Assembly (NCBI GenBank): GCA_050953085.1 | Contig: JBMNLX010000005.1 | Span: 62,001 to 126,000, forward strand | Direction: 5' to 3' | Length of the DNA: 64,000 nucleotides | DNA from: UBA3946 sp002385755 | Lineage (GTDB): Bacteria > Bacillota_I > Bacilli_A > ML615J-28 > CAG-698 | In this document: positions 26,080 to 33,991 of the stretch, piece by piece | How positions within the stretch are numbered: position 1 is the first letter of the stretch | How the letters are laid out: the number at the start of each line of letters is the position of its first letter | The notes under the pieces: model-generated | Database searches by the model: none | What the model was told of the DNA's origin: nothing | Seen by the model: only the letters and a program-made list of their open reading frames with translations | Position numbers and translations under genes: made by a program

Positions 26080-26739
26080 ATGAATGTAATTCAATCGATA
26101 AAGCTTCGTTATTTTACTTACCGGCTTTTTTACGTTTCTTTTCTTATTTTGAATTATCTCACGGCCGCCGTTGTTATGTTTGCCTTTAAAGATCCCGGCC
26201 GCCTGGCGCGTCATTTGACCGTCGGATACATAATCGCGTCCCTGATATTCAGCTTTTTGCTGGGTATTTACGAATATCAGGTTCTTTATCCCAAATATTT
26301 GAATTTAAGCAATATTAAACGCGATTTTTATTGGGGTTCGCTGTTGGGAAATATTATCAATTCCGTTGTCCTCGTTCTTAATTTTCTTATTTTCTATGTT
26401 TTCATCAACTCCCTTGTCGCTAACGAAATTACGTTTGTATTCCCTTATAAAACTTCGGTGTATTTTTTTTTCGGGGAAGCGTTGTGCCTCGCTTTTGTCG
26501 GGGCTAACGTTTTTACGGTAATGCTGAGAAAACTGGTCTTTGTTATTAAAATATCGCTTTTGGTCGCGATCGGTTTGTTCGGATATTATTTGCCGGGAAT
26601 AATAAAATTTTGGGATAATAATATTGTGGAATACATGACACGCATAAACGCGAGCGTCCGCTTGTTATTAATCGTCTTGAGCGGAAGCGTTCTACTATAC
26701 GCCGTTTTTTACTACGCTTTCTTTAAATATCGAAAGTAA
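26080..26739 (+). CDS. Six-helix membrane protein, putative ABC permease partner
   Basis: A 219-residue, highly hydrophobic protein with about six predicted membrane helices and short loops; I do not recognise a named family. It begins two bases after the ABC-like ATPase with an AAGGAA ribosome-binding site inside that gene's end, so the two are translated together. The pairing suggests a permease subunit, yet the associated ATPase looks inactive. Two tandem hairpins follow, the second a good terminator for this strand. Confidence 0.7.
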   Translation: MNVIQSIKLRYFTYRLFYVSFLILNYLTAAVVMFAFKDPGRLARHLTVGYIIASLIFSFLLGIYEYQVLYPKYLNLSNIKRDFYWGSLLGNIINSVVLVLNFLIFYVFINSLVANEITFVFPYKTSVYFFFGEALCLAFVGANVFTVMLRKLVFVIKISLLVAIGLFGYYLPGIIKFWDNNIVEYMTRINASVRLLLIVLSGSVLLYAVFYYAFFKYRK

Positions 26740-26787
26740 ACTAATAATAAAAAAAGCGCCGGCTTGTTTCCGCGCTCCTGTTTATAA

Positions 26788-26831
26788 GCAAAATAAAAAC
26801 TACTTTTACGGCTTATCCTAAAAAGTAGTTT
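26788..26831 (-). terminator. Terminator of spoIIQ
   Basis: AACTACTTTT (26799-26808) and AAAAGTAGTT (26821-26830); the minus strand continues TTTTATTTT. An additional hairpin lies closer to the stop codon. Confidence 0.65.
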
Positions 26832-26838
26832 ATCGGCT

Positions 26839-26867
26839 GTCTTTATCTTTGGATAAAGACTTTTTTT
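26839..26867 (+). terminator. Terminator of the ABC-like operon
   Basis: GTCTTTATC (26839-26847), loop TTTG, GATAAAGAC (26852-26860), then seven T's, overlapping the spoIIQ stop codon on the other strand. Confidence 0.85.
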
Positions 26868-27519
26868 ATTGAAGAATGCCGGGTAGTTCGTCGACTTTTT
26901 TCCCAAATACGAGTTCTGGATTAATTTCAATATTATTGTATTTGAATTGGAAATGAACGTGATTCCCGGCGGAGCTGTCGTATTCGTTGGTGCCGCTTGT
27001 GCCGATGACCGCTCCTTGTTCGACTTCTTCGCCTTCGTTAACTGTGATCGAACCTAAACTCATATACTCGGTGACGATACCGTCGCCATGATCGATCGTC
27101 ACGCATTTACCGTACACGGGACTGTCGGTTACCTTGCTCACCGTGCCGCTCAAACAAGCGACAACTTCAAACTCTTGGTCATTTATTGCGTAAGAAACCC
27201 CTTTGCTCATATAATATTTGGACCCGAAAACAATAATCGATATTAATTGATCTTCGGACGGGGAATCATAACTCCAAAACTTCCTTACTATTTCAAATTC
27301 CGTGCCCTTGTGCGGCATAATGACCGTCTCGTAAACGACATCGTCATCGTCGTCATCATCGTCGTCGTCGTTATTTTGGGTGGGTGGTTCTATCGGTTTT
27401 TCTTTAGGCTCCAGAAGATTTAATGAAATAAAAAACACGCTAAAAACCAATATCAATACGCCAATAAAAAGAAAGCGTTGCGCTTTTTCCTTGGACATTT
27501 TATTAATCCAATTCTTCAA
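26866..27519 (-). CDS. spoIIQ: Stage II sporulation protein Q (LytM-fold)
   Basis: SpoIIQ is the forespore membrane protein that joins mother-cell SpoIIIAH to form the channel between the two compartments and drives engulfment. The 217-residue protein has one membrane helix (about residues 15-37), a linker with ten consecutive Asp, then a LytM/M23 domain. As in Bacillus SpoIIQ, the catalytic His region is degenerate (EYMSLGSI, Ser where His is expected), while AGNHVHFQF remains. I chose a TTG start at 27519 because GAGGTGAT sits directly upstream; an ATG at 27498 is possible. The ribosome-binding site lies in a strong inverted repeat. Confidence 0.88.
   Translation of the reverse strand: MKNWINKMSKEKAQRFLFIGVLILVFSVFFISLNLLEPKEKPIEPPTQNNDDDDDDDDDDVVYETVIMPHKGTEFEIVRKFWSYDSPSEDQLISIIVFGSKYYMSKGVSYAINDQEFEVVACLSGTVSKVTDSPVYGKCVTIDHGDGIVTEYMSLGSITVNEGEEVEQGAVIGTSGTNEYDSSAGNHVHFQFKYNNIEINPELVFGKKVDELPGILQ
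27340..27369 (-). repeat. GAY triplet repeat encoding ten Asp in SpoIIQ
   Basis: Ten successive GAT/GAC codons form a 30-base triplet tract between the membrane helix and the LytM domain. The tract is mixed (GAT and GAC), so slippage is possible but less likely than in a pure repeat. Confidence 0.8.
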
Positions 27520-27561
27520 AATTATCACCTCGCTTGTATTATTTACAACGCGGTGATAATT
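27520..27561 (-). promoter_or_regulatory. Inverted repeat masking the spoIIQ ribosome-binding site
   Basis: AATTATCACC (27520-27529) and GGTGATAATT (27552-27561) are exact complements, with an inner TTGTA/TACAA pair and a five-base loop. On the mRNA the Shine-Dalgarno GAGGTG and the bases next to the TTG start would be buried in the stem. Confidence 0.65.
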
Positions 27562-27579
27562 ATACAAAAAAATATTTAC

Positions 27580-27798
27580 TTATATTACCGAGGCGATTCT
27601 TTCGATGACATAAATAAAGGCAAAAGCTGTTAAAAATGCCATTAAAAAACTAATCAAAGTCATCAAAAAACGGATTTGCCAAGTTGATGCCCGGTGAAAA
27701 AGATTTGAAAACTTAAGAGCCATTAAAGCCCGGTAATTAAGGGGCACCAAAACAATAATAATAAACAAAAACCACATCGTAAGGATTTTGTCAAACAT
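27580..27798 (-). CDS. DUF1146 family small membrane protein (YwzB-like)
   Basis: A 72-residue protein with two predicted helices flanking the family's signature LNYRALMALKFSNLFHRASTW. Members of DUF1146 are found in Firmicutes near atp, murA or spoIID/spoIIQ genes, as here. The ATG at 27798 follows GGAGG and overlaps the end of the adenosyltransferase gene by eight bases, so translation is coupled. Function unknown. Confidence 0.85.
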   Translation of the reverse strand: MFDKILTMWFLFIIIVLVPLNYRALMALKFSNLFHRASTWQIRFLMTLISFLMAFLTAFAFIYVIERIASVI

Positions 27799-28285
27799 GT
27801 TTTTCCTCCGCGTATCTGGCCATGACAAACAATAAATCGGACAACCGATTGACATATGCGATAACGGCGGACGCGACTTCCGCCTGCCGGGAATAAGCCA
27901 CGATTCTTCTTTCCAAACGCCGCGCGACAACGCGGGCGGCGTGGAGAGAATTTCCCGAAAGCGTCTCTCCCGGCAAAACAAAATCGGTCAAAGGCGCTAT
28001 CTTCGCCTGATAATAATCGATTTTGTTTTCGACGCGGCTCACGCTCTCGGCGGTGATTTCCCCGTCTTTTCCCAGCAAAGCGCCGCTTAAGGATCTCAGC
28101 TTTCCGACAAGTTCTAAAAGTTCGTCTTTTAGCCCGCTATCCTTTTGATGATGCGATGCCGCCATAATCGCGACCGCCAATTCGTCAATCGCGCCCAGGC
28201 ACTCGATAATAATATCGTCTTTATAAACGCGACCGCCGATGATATCTGTTTTCTTGTCATCGCCTTTTTTCGTATATATTTTCAT
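27791..28285 (-). CDS. PduO-type cob(I)alamin adenosyltransferase
   Basis: This 164-residue protein has the four-helix PduO-type fold with IYTKKGDDKKTDIIGG near the N-terminus (the family motif is usually TKxGDxGxT, here Lys replaces the middle Gly), ECLGAIDEL, and the ATP-site ARVVARRLERR followed by YVNRLSDLLFVMAR. It transfers adenosyl to cobalamin to give the coenzyme form. GGAGGG precedes the ATG. No other cobalamin genes are in the window. Confidence 0.88.
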   Translation of the reverse strand: MKIYTKKGDDKKTDIIGGRVYKDDIIIECLGAIDELAVAIMAASHHQKDSGLKDELLELVGKLRSLSGALLGKDGEITAESVSRVENKIDYYQAKIAPLTDFVLPGETLSGNSLHAARVVARRLERRIVAYSRQAEVASAVIAYVNRLSDLLFVMARYAEEKHV

Positions 28286-28345
28286 TATACCCTCCGGGTC
28301 TATAACCCGAATATATTATAACACGACAACGCCGTTCGCACAATA

Positions 28346-29542
28346 TTACCTTCGCCGACCGCGCGAAATGCCGATATCGATTTTTCTCTTAGAGTAAGTC
28401 GCGTTCACGGCCAAAACAAAAGCAAGCGCGAACCACACGAGATTTAAGTTAAGCAGATTGTGATTGAAGAGCGCCTCGACCGCGACGACGAGAAGAATCA
28501 AAGCGAAAAACCAACGAATACGCGGACTCGCATTCAAAAGCAACCGGATAATAAAATAACCGAGCAAGAGCAAAGCGGCGAGCATCAAAACTCCCGACTC
28601 GGCAAGCAGCTGCAAAACAAAATTATGACTTTCCAACCCGACGCCGGTATAAGCGGCAATTTCGGGAAGAACATTGCCGATCCCGACGCCGGAAAAAAGA
28701 TTGCGGAAGAAAATACGAAGCGCGGCGAGGGCGAGCGCTATCCTCTCGCCGGAGAAAATACTTGAAGGCGTCCCGGTCGGTCCCCCTTCCGTCGGAATAA
28801 CCGGACCGCCGGTATACGGGAAAATCCGATCTAAATCGATAATCCCGTGAATCGTTCCCCAAAACTTTACAGCAGTGTTATAAAAGATGAAATAAATAAG
28901 AATAAACGCGGTGACGGCGGCGGCCGCGACCCAGTTTTCGCCTTTGCGCGAGTAATAAAAAAGCATAAATACCAAAATAACCGCGGACCCGATATAACCG
29001 GAGCGGGAAACTGTCAAAAACACGCCGAAAACGATCAGGACGCGAAAGGCGATTAGGAAAAACGCGCGCGTGATTGTTGGCTTCCGGGGATTGTATAAAG
29101 ATATTGCTAAGGTCGCGTTTAGGGCGAACGCGCAAACATTCGGATCAAGCAAAAGACCCGCGGGACGCATATTGGCGACGTCTAGAACGTAATGGCCATA
29201 AACCATTTCGGCGACCGCGCTCACGGCCAAAAGCGCGCCTCCGAGAACGACCGCGTTTTTTATCACTCCAAGCAAGTCTCTTGTTTTCGCAAAATACGTA
29301 AATATGAATAAAATGAAAATATTCACCGCGTAAATCATGACGCGAAGCAAAAACTGATCGCGGTTAAAATTAAATAACGAAGTTAGCAAATTAACTATTA
29401 CAACGATTAATAGCGACCCGATAAGATAAATATTTTCCCTGGTAGTGATATATAACAACGATTTTTCTTTATAGGCGTCAATCGCGATTTTGATGATTAA
29501 AGCTAACGCGATAATCAATTCGTAAGAAAACTTAAAACTCAT
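28346..29542 (-). CDS. O-antigen ligase/polymerase (Wzy_C-like) membrane protein, 5' end out of frame
   Basis: This 398-residue frame covers most of a polytopic protein with about 10 helices. The Wzy_C-type segment reads VSRSGYIGSAVIL, and the later loop FSGVGIGNVLPEIAAYTGVGLESHN resembles O-antigen ligases and polysaccharide polymerases. The internal ATG at 29542 has no ribosome-binding site. The natural N-terminus lies upstream in another frame (29562-29708), separated by a single-base frameshift at a six-T run (29600-29605). With five T's the protein would be about 450 residues. It is the last gene of the polysaccharide cluster. The shift could be an assembly error, a mutation, or phase variation. 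Confidence 0.8.
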   Translation of the reverse strand: MSFKFSYELIIALALIIKIAIDAYKEKSLLYITTRENIYLIGSLLIVVIVNLLTSLFNFNRDQFLLRVMIYAVNIFILFIFTYFAKTRDLLGVIKNAVVLGGALLAVSAVAEMVYGHYVLDVANMRPAGLLLDPNVCAFALNATLAISLYNPRKPTITRAFFLIAFRVLIVFGVFLTVSRSGYIGSAVILVFMLFYYSRKGENWVAAAAVTAFILIYFIFYNTAVKFWGTIHGIIDLDRIFPYTGGPVIPTEGGPTGTPSSIFSGERIALALAALRIFFRNLFSGVGIGNVLPEIAAYTGVGLESHNFVLQLLAESGVLMLAALLLLGYFIIRLLLNASPRIRWFFALILLVVAVEALFNHNLLNLNLVWFALAFVLAVNATYSKRKIDIGISRGRRR

Positions 29543-29561
29543 GTAAAAGACGAGCGGCAGA

Positions 29562-29708
29562 TTAGCGACGATCGATACCGCGTATAGACCGATAAGCCAT
29601 TTTTTGTTTAAGGAAAATAAATATTATTGGAAGGATCAATAATAGCGCGGCCAGGATATTTGTGACCGTCATGTTGTCGGCCAAAAGTTCATATTCGCCC
29701 GTTAGCAT
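29562..29708 (-). pseudogene. N-terminal fragment of the frameshifted polymerase gene
   Basis: From the ATG at 29708 (GGGTGAT upstream, overlapping the end of the preceding glycosyltransferase by 20 bases) the frame reads 48 residues with a helix ILAALLLILPIIFIFL and then a stop. Dropping one base in the A6/T6 run at 29600-29605 continues it as KKWLIGLYAVSIVANLPLVF into the frame of the 28346-29542 protein. I therefore treat it as the detached start of that gene. Confidence 0.75.
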
Positions 29709-30786
29709 CGGATATCACCCGTTCGTAAAGTTTTTCGTATGATAAAACCAATTTCCCAATATCATACAGTTTGGCTTTTTCGATATTCCGTTTTGATATC
29801 GCTTTTAACTTCTCCCCATTTACCAACAACTCGCGAATGGCGCCGGCAAAAGCGCTTATATCGTTACAATCGTCGATTAAATAGCCGTTTGCGCCATCCG
29901 CCACCAAATCGGGTATACCGCCGGTTTTGCTCGCCACGATCGCGCATCCCGCAGCCATTGCTTCAAGCAATGATAAAGGCAAACCCTCGTATACCGAGGG
30001 AAACAGAAATATATCGATTTGCGCGTAGTAATTTTCCGGTTTATCGGTTCCCCTGATTAAAACGGCGCGATCGCCAAAATCTTTTATCTCTTCTTTTATG
30101 AAAGATAACAAGGAACCGTCGCCGACAAGCAGCAGGCGCAGATTCGGAAATGTTTTAAGCAAGTTTCGGTAGACGGCAACGATGACGCGATGATTCTTGA
30201 CCGGCTCAAGACGGCCAACATGACCGATAACGATATTCCCTTTTCCATCGCGCGACGGCGCTTGAAATCGATTGACATCGACGGCATTATATATTAACTC
30301 GACGCGATTATCCGGCAAACAATAAACGTCAATGATGCTCTTTTTTATGTACGGGGAAATCGCCACCGGAATGACCCGACCTTTGCGATAAAGAATACCC
30401 AAAAGCTTTCGCTTAAACGACCCGTATTCCAAATTAGCCAGGGTATGCGCCGTATGCACGGCGATTTTTTTCCGAAACATAAAAAGATACGGCAACAAAT
30501 ACGTCATCCCGCCGACGTTCCCGTGTAAAACATCGGGAGAAAACCGCCACAGAAGCGCGGTAATTTTGATTAACGCCAGCGGACCGAAGCCTTCTTTTTT
30601 GTTCATGTAACGGATTATTATCGGCAATTTTTCGATTTCCGACTCGATAAACGTGCCGGATTTTTTGCTTAAGACAATCAGCAATACCTGGTATTTTTGA
30701 TAATTAAGCCGCTTCAGCAAATTTAATATAAATATTTCCGCGCCGCCTATTTCAAGACATCCGATTGTAATCGCCAGTTTGATCAT
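29689..30786 (-). CDS. Glycosyltransferase family 4 (exopolysaccharide cluster)
   Basis: A 365-residue GT-B fold enzyme. The N-terminal domain has GGAEIFILNLLKRL, the C-terminal half GHVGRLEPVKNH and the donor-binding SVYEGLPLSLLEAMAAG, the EX7E motif of GT4. It likely adds one sugar to the undecaprenyl-linked repeat unit on the cytoplasmic face. The start is the ATG at 30786 behind GAGGG; it overlaps the previous gene by 35 bases. Sugar specificity cannot be read. Confidence 0.88.
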   Translation of the reverse strand: MIKLAITIGCLEIGGAEIFILNLLKRLNYQKYQVLLIVLSKKSGTFIESEIEKLPIIIRYMNKKEGFGPLALIKITALLWRFSPDVLHGNVGGMTYLLPYLFMFRKKIAVHTAHTLANLEYGSFKRKLLGILYRKGRVIPVAISPYIKKSIIDVYCLPDNRVELIYNAVDVNRFQAPSRDGKGNIVIGHVGRLEPVKNHRVIVAVYRNLLKTFPNLRLLLVGDGSLLSFIKEEIKDFGDRAVLIRGTDKPENYYAQIDIFLFPSVYEGLPLSLLEAMAAGCAIVASKTGGIPDLVADGANGYLIDDCNDISAFAGAIRELLVNGEKLKAISKRNIEKAKLYDIGKLVLSYEKLYERVISDANGRI

Positions 30787-31846
30787 CAATAACCCTCGAA
30801 TAAAAACGCAATATCTCCGCCGCGGACTTCTTCAAAGAAAATTTTCGCGCCGTCTTAACGGCTTCGGTCCTAACTGCTTCCAAATTGCGAATATTGTCTA
30901 TCACGGCCGTGATTTCCATATATAGCCTGTTAGGTTTATTCTCGATAATAAAACCGTTTTTACCGTGCGCGATAACTTCTTTCCCCCAATCGCTCGTTAT
31001 CACGATTAACCCGCAAGCCATCGCTTCCAAGAGCGCCAAAGGAAAGCCTTCGTATAAGGACGGCAAAACAAATATGTCCGCCCTTTTTAAATAATAATCA
31101 ACTTTCGCGGTACAATCGATTAATTGCACGTTCCCGTTCATGCGGTGGCGGCGGATATATTTCAATATTTTTGGTTTGAGCCGCCCCGCGCCGATTAAAA
31201 TCAATTTGGCTTCGGGGTATGTTTTTAAAACCTTTCTGAATTCGGCAATAAGATACCCGTGATTTTTTACGGGAACAAATCTTCCGACATGACACACCGT
31301 AACATGGGGATGCGCGACCGGCTCATAGTTAAACGTCATCGTGTCGACGCCGTTATTAATAACGGTTATATCCGAACGGGGGTAGAGAGAGACAAGCTTA
31401 GATTTGATATTGTCCGAGACGGCGATTAATTTAACGTGTTTTCGATTATATAACGGGCGGTATAACAGCCTCCTGATGAAACCGGAATCAACTTGCGGGA
31501 TAGTATGAACCGTATGCAGCCAAATAAAGTCCCCGCGCCCGAAAAGGCGATAAAAATATATATAATCGGCCGCTTTTAGATGACTGTGAATAATGTCGGG
31601 GCGAAAACGGTTCATCGCTTTCCGTAATCTCAAAAATACAAAAGGATTAAAAACCGGCAGGAAATCACCGAAATAGGTGACGTCAATGCCGCGTTTTAAC
31701 GCTTCCCGGTCATAAATCGAGTCGTAATTTCGCCTGATCACGAATAGCTTTATCCGGCATTTTTTATTTAGCAATTTAGCCGTATCAATGACCGTTTTTT
31801 CGGCGCCGCCAACCTCCAAGGACGTTATTACAATCGCGATTTTCAT
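30752..31846 (-). CDS. Glycosyltransferase family 4 (exopolysaccharide cluster)
   Basis: A 364-residue GT4 enzyme with VGGAEKTVIDTAKLL at the N-terminus, CHVGRFVPVKNHGYLI in the hinge region and SLYEGFPLALLEAMACG as the EX7E motif. It resembles its downstream neighbour closely enough to suggest an old duplication. The ATG shares its A with the stop codon of the upstream glycosyltransferase and has AAGGGG upstream, so the genes are translationally coupled. Confidence 0.88.
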   Translation of the reverse strand: MKIAIVITSLEVGGAEKTVIDTAKLLNKKCRIKLFVIRRNYDSIYDREALKRGIDVTYFGDFLPVFNPFVFLRLRKAMNRFRPDIIHSHLKAADYIYFYRLFGRGDFIWLHTVHTIPQVDSGFIRRLLYRPLYNRKHVKLIAVSDNIKSKLVSLYPRSDITVINNGVDTMTFNYEPVAHPHVTVCHVGRFVPVKNHGYLIAEFRKVLKTYPEAKLILIGAGRLKPKILKYIRRHRMNGNVQLIDCTAKVDYYLKRADIFVLPSLYEGFPLALLEAMACGLIVITSDWGKEVIAHGKNGFIIENKPNRLYMEITAVIDNIRNLEAVRTEAVKTARKFSLKKSAAEILRFYSRVIDDQTGDYNRMS

Positions 31847-32928
31847 TATACCCCTTCGATTATTTTCTGCATTTCCTTTATCGTTATCGCGACGTCATAC
31901 TGCCGCGCCGTGTCGAGCGCGTTATTATGCAACTCTTCTTTATTTTGTGCGAAAATATATTTTTCGATTTTCACCGCCAAATCATAGCTGCTCCCGAGGG
32001 TAGTCAAAAAGCCGTTGTATCCGTCAATGACGACATCCTTGGAACCAACGGTATCGGCCGCAATAATTATTTTCTTGGAAGCAAGAGCTTCAACTAGAGA
32101 AATCGGCAACCCTTCGCGATAAGACGGCAAAACCACGCAGTGGACGCCGCGCAAGATTTCATTAATATCATGACAATAACCCAAATACTTAACGATTCCC
32201 TTTTTTTCGTAACGGCGAACCAACTCCCGGTCGACCGTTGAGTTTTTGCGATAAAACGCGCCGGCGATCAAAAAGCGCGTTCCCGGGAAACGCCTTTTGA
32301 TTAATTCCGCCGCCTCCAAATATTCGATTACTCCTTTTTCCTTGACCAACCGGCCGATAAAAATAAAAGTCAAAGGGCGGGAAAAGTCAACGTAAGGATA
32401 GAAATTTTCCAAGTTCACACCCTCGCCTTTGATAATCGAGTGTGATTTTTTTAAAATTTTTAGCTTGGTGAAATAATTATAATCATCCGCGTTTAAAAAA
32501 ACATAATGATCAACTTTTTTGGAAATAAGCCGGTAAAATAAAATAACGAAGCGGGACATAAGCGTGTTTTGGGTCAACGCCGAACTAACGCCGGTTACGA
32601 CATTGATAATTTTCGCCTTTCTCGGCGCGACCAAAGTCGCGTATAAATGCGGTTTTATCGTGTAATTGATAATAATATCCGGCCGGATTGTCCGGAATAT
32701 TTTCCTGTATCCTAGCAGGAGTTTTATTTCCTGCGTCAGTCTGGTCCCCGTATTATCGATATCAACGGCAATGACATCGACGTTTTCTCTTTTCAAAAAC
32801 TGAGTGTGCTCGTCAAAACCCGCGATGACGTAAACTTGATATTTCTCCCGTAATTTTTTAATTAAGTCCAAGCGGAACTTGTAAGCGGCAAAACAGTCAT
32901 TGCAATTAATAATGATTTTTTTCTTCAT
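31846..32928 (-). CDS. Glycosyltransferase, GT4-like (PglA/CapM type)
   Basis: A 360-residue enzyme with N-terminal NCNDCFAAYKFRLDLIKKL, IRPDIIINYTIKPHLY, the hinge FIGRLVKEKGVIEYL and the donor motif SYREGLPISLVEALASK. Similar proteins add the second sugar after the priming transferase in capsule and glycan pathways. It overlaps the priming transferase gene by 23 bases, which fits a role directly after it. Substrate is inferred. Confidence 0.85.
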   Translation of the reverse strand: MKKKIIINCNDCFAAYKFRLDLIKKLREKYQVYVIAGFDEHTQFLKRENVDVIAVDIDNTGTRLTQEIKLLLGYRKIFRTIRPDIIINYTIKPHLYATLVAPRKAKIINVVTGVSSALTQNTLMSRFVILFYRLISKKVDHYVFLNADDYNYFTKLKILKKSHSIIKGEGVNLENFYPYVDFSRPLTFIFIGRLVKEKGVIEYLEAAELIKRRFPGTRFLIAGAFYRKNSTVDRELVRRYEKKGIVKYLGYCHDINEILRGVHCVVLPSYREGLPISLVEALASKKIIIAADTVGSKDVVIDGYNGFLTTLGSSYDLAVKIEKYIFAQNKEELHNNALDTARQYDVAITIKEMQKIIEGV

Positions 32929-33907
32929 TATACAGCAGCTCCAATACTTCGGGTTTAATCTTTTTCAAGGCGAGACCCTTGTTTTTTATATTATCCAGAA
33001 ACGTTCCCCCGACTCCCTCCGCGGCCTTCCCGTCAAAAAACATCGGCAATGTTTTAATAATAATAATCAAATCGCGAAAAAAACGATATCGGCTGATGTA
33101 GAGCAAATCAAAATGCAATTTATCCACATAGCCGGCGTTGTAACGGCAATTGATTTGCGCGAGTCCGGTAATTCCCGCCTTGACGTTAAACCGGTAACGA
33201 TAATAATCATTTTCTTTTTCATAAGTTTCCACAAAGCATTTTCTTTCCGGTCGCGGGCCAACCAACGACATATCTCCGATTAACACGTTGAAAATTTGCG
33301 GCAATTCGTCCAACCGGGATTTTCTCAGGAACTTCCCGATTTTCGTGACGCGGTCGTCATTAGCCGACGACAGCGTCGCGCCCGTGTTTTTTTCCGCGTT
33401 GTCAATCATCGTCCGAAACTTAAGCATGACGAATTCCCGGTGATTTACGGTAAGCCGCCTTTGCTTGTAAATAGCCGGGCCGGGGTCATAAATTTTAATC
33501 GCGATAAATATCGTAGCCATTAACGGGAAAAATACAATTATCATCAAAAGGGAAAAAATAAAATCGAATACTCTTTTTACGGCTTTTTGACTCCATGTGA
33601 GCCTGAAACTAGATAAGGGGCAGGATAGGATATTTCCTTTTTTATAGAAACATTTTTTGCCGGCAAGCGTCATAATAGCCGGAATGACCGCTAAATCAAT
33701 CCCCTTTTTTAAGCAATAATGAAAAATCTCCTCCTTATAGTTTCGGTCCAAATTATCGTCTATATACAAACAATCAATCGAATCGAGAGCGTTTAGATCA
33801 ACATTTTCCCACGCCAAAAATACAATACGTATTTTTTTGTTATCAAGCAGCGGAATGACGCGCTCCTTAATAGCTTCATCAATACCGATTATTGCAATTC
33901 GGGTCAT
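32906..33907 (-). CDS. Priming sugar transferase (bacterial sugar transferase, PglC/WcaJ type)
   Basis: This 333-residue polyprenyl-phosphate phosphoglycosyltransferase starts repeat-unit assembly by moving a sugar-1-phosphate onto undecaprenyl phosphate. The C-terminal half is the standard domain: a membrane hairpin after KRVFDFIFS, DPGPAIYKQRR, FVMLKFRTM, SRLDELPQIFNVL, DMSLVGPRPE and VKAGITGLAQI. The N-terminal ~110 residues are a Rossmann-like sensor-type region as in longer WcaJ relatives, but without the usual four helices. The start is ATG 33907 behind GGTGAAATT. Confidence 0.92.
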   Translation of the reverse strand: MTRIAIIGIDEAIKERVIPLLDNKKIRIVFLAWENVDLNALDSIDCLYIDDNLDRNYKEEIFHYCLKKGIDLAVIPAIMTLAGKKCFYKKGNILSCPLSSFRLTWSQKAVKRVFDFIFSLLMIIVFFPLMATIFIAIKIYDPGPAIYKQRRLTVNHREFVMLKFRTMIDNAEKNTGATLSSANDDRVTKIGKFLRKSRLDELPQIFNVLIGDMSLVGPRPERKCFVETYEKENDYYRYRFNVKAGITGLAQINCRYNAGYVDKLHFDLLYISRYRFFRDLIIIIKTLPMFFDGKAAEGVGGTFLDNIKNKGLALKKIKPEVLELLYNEEKNHY

Positions 33908-33938
33908 AATTTCACCGGTCTTAGTTTTAGGCAAAAAA

Positions 33939-33970
33939 AAAAGTTTATGCGATTAAAAGCATAAACTTTT
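33939..33970. terminator. Strong hairpin terminator inside the polysaccharide cluster
   Basis: Twelve-base arms AAAAGTTTATGC (33939-33950) and GCATAAACTTTT (33959-33970), loop of eight, T-run on the minus strand. It separates the dehydratase gene from the priming transferase, so the downstream genes need read-through, antitermination or their own promoter. Confidence 0.8.
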
Positions 33971-33991
33971 CTTTCGAACTTCAGCATAGAT

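Noticed and set aside
26750..26785. AGCGC ... GCGCT hairpin as a terminator of the ABC-like operon
   Set aside because: Only a five-base stem and no T-run follow; the hairpin at 26839-26867 is a far better candidate.
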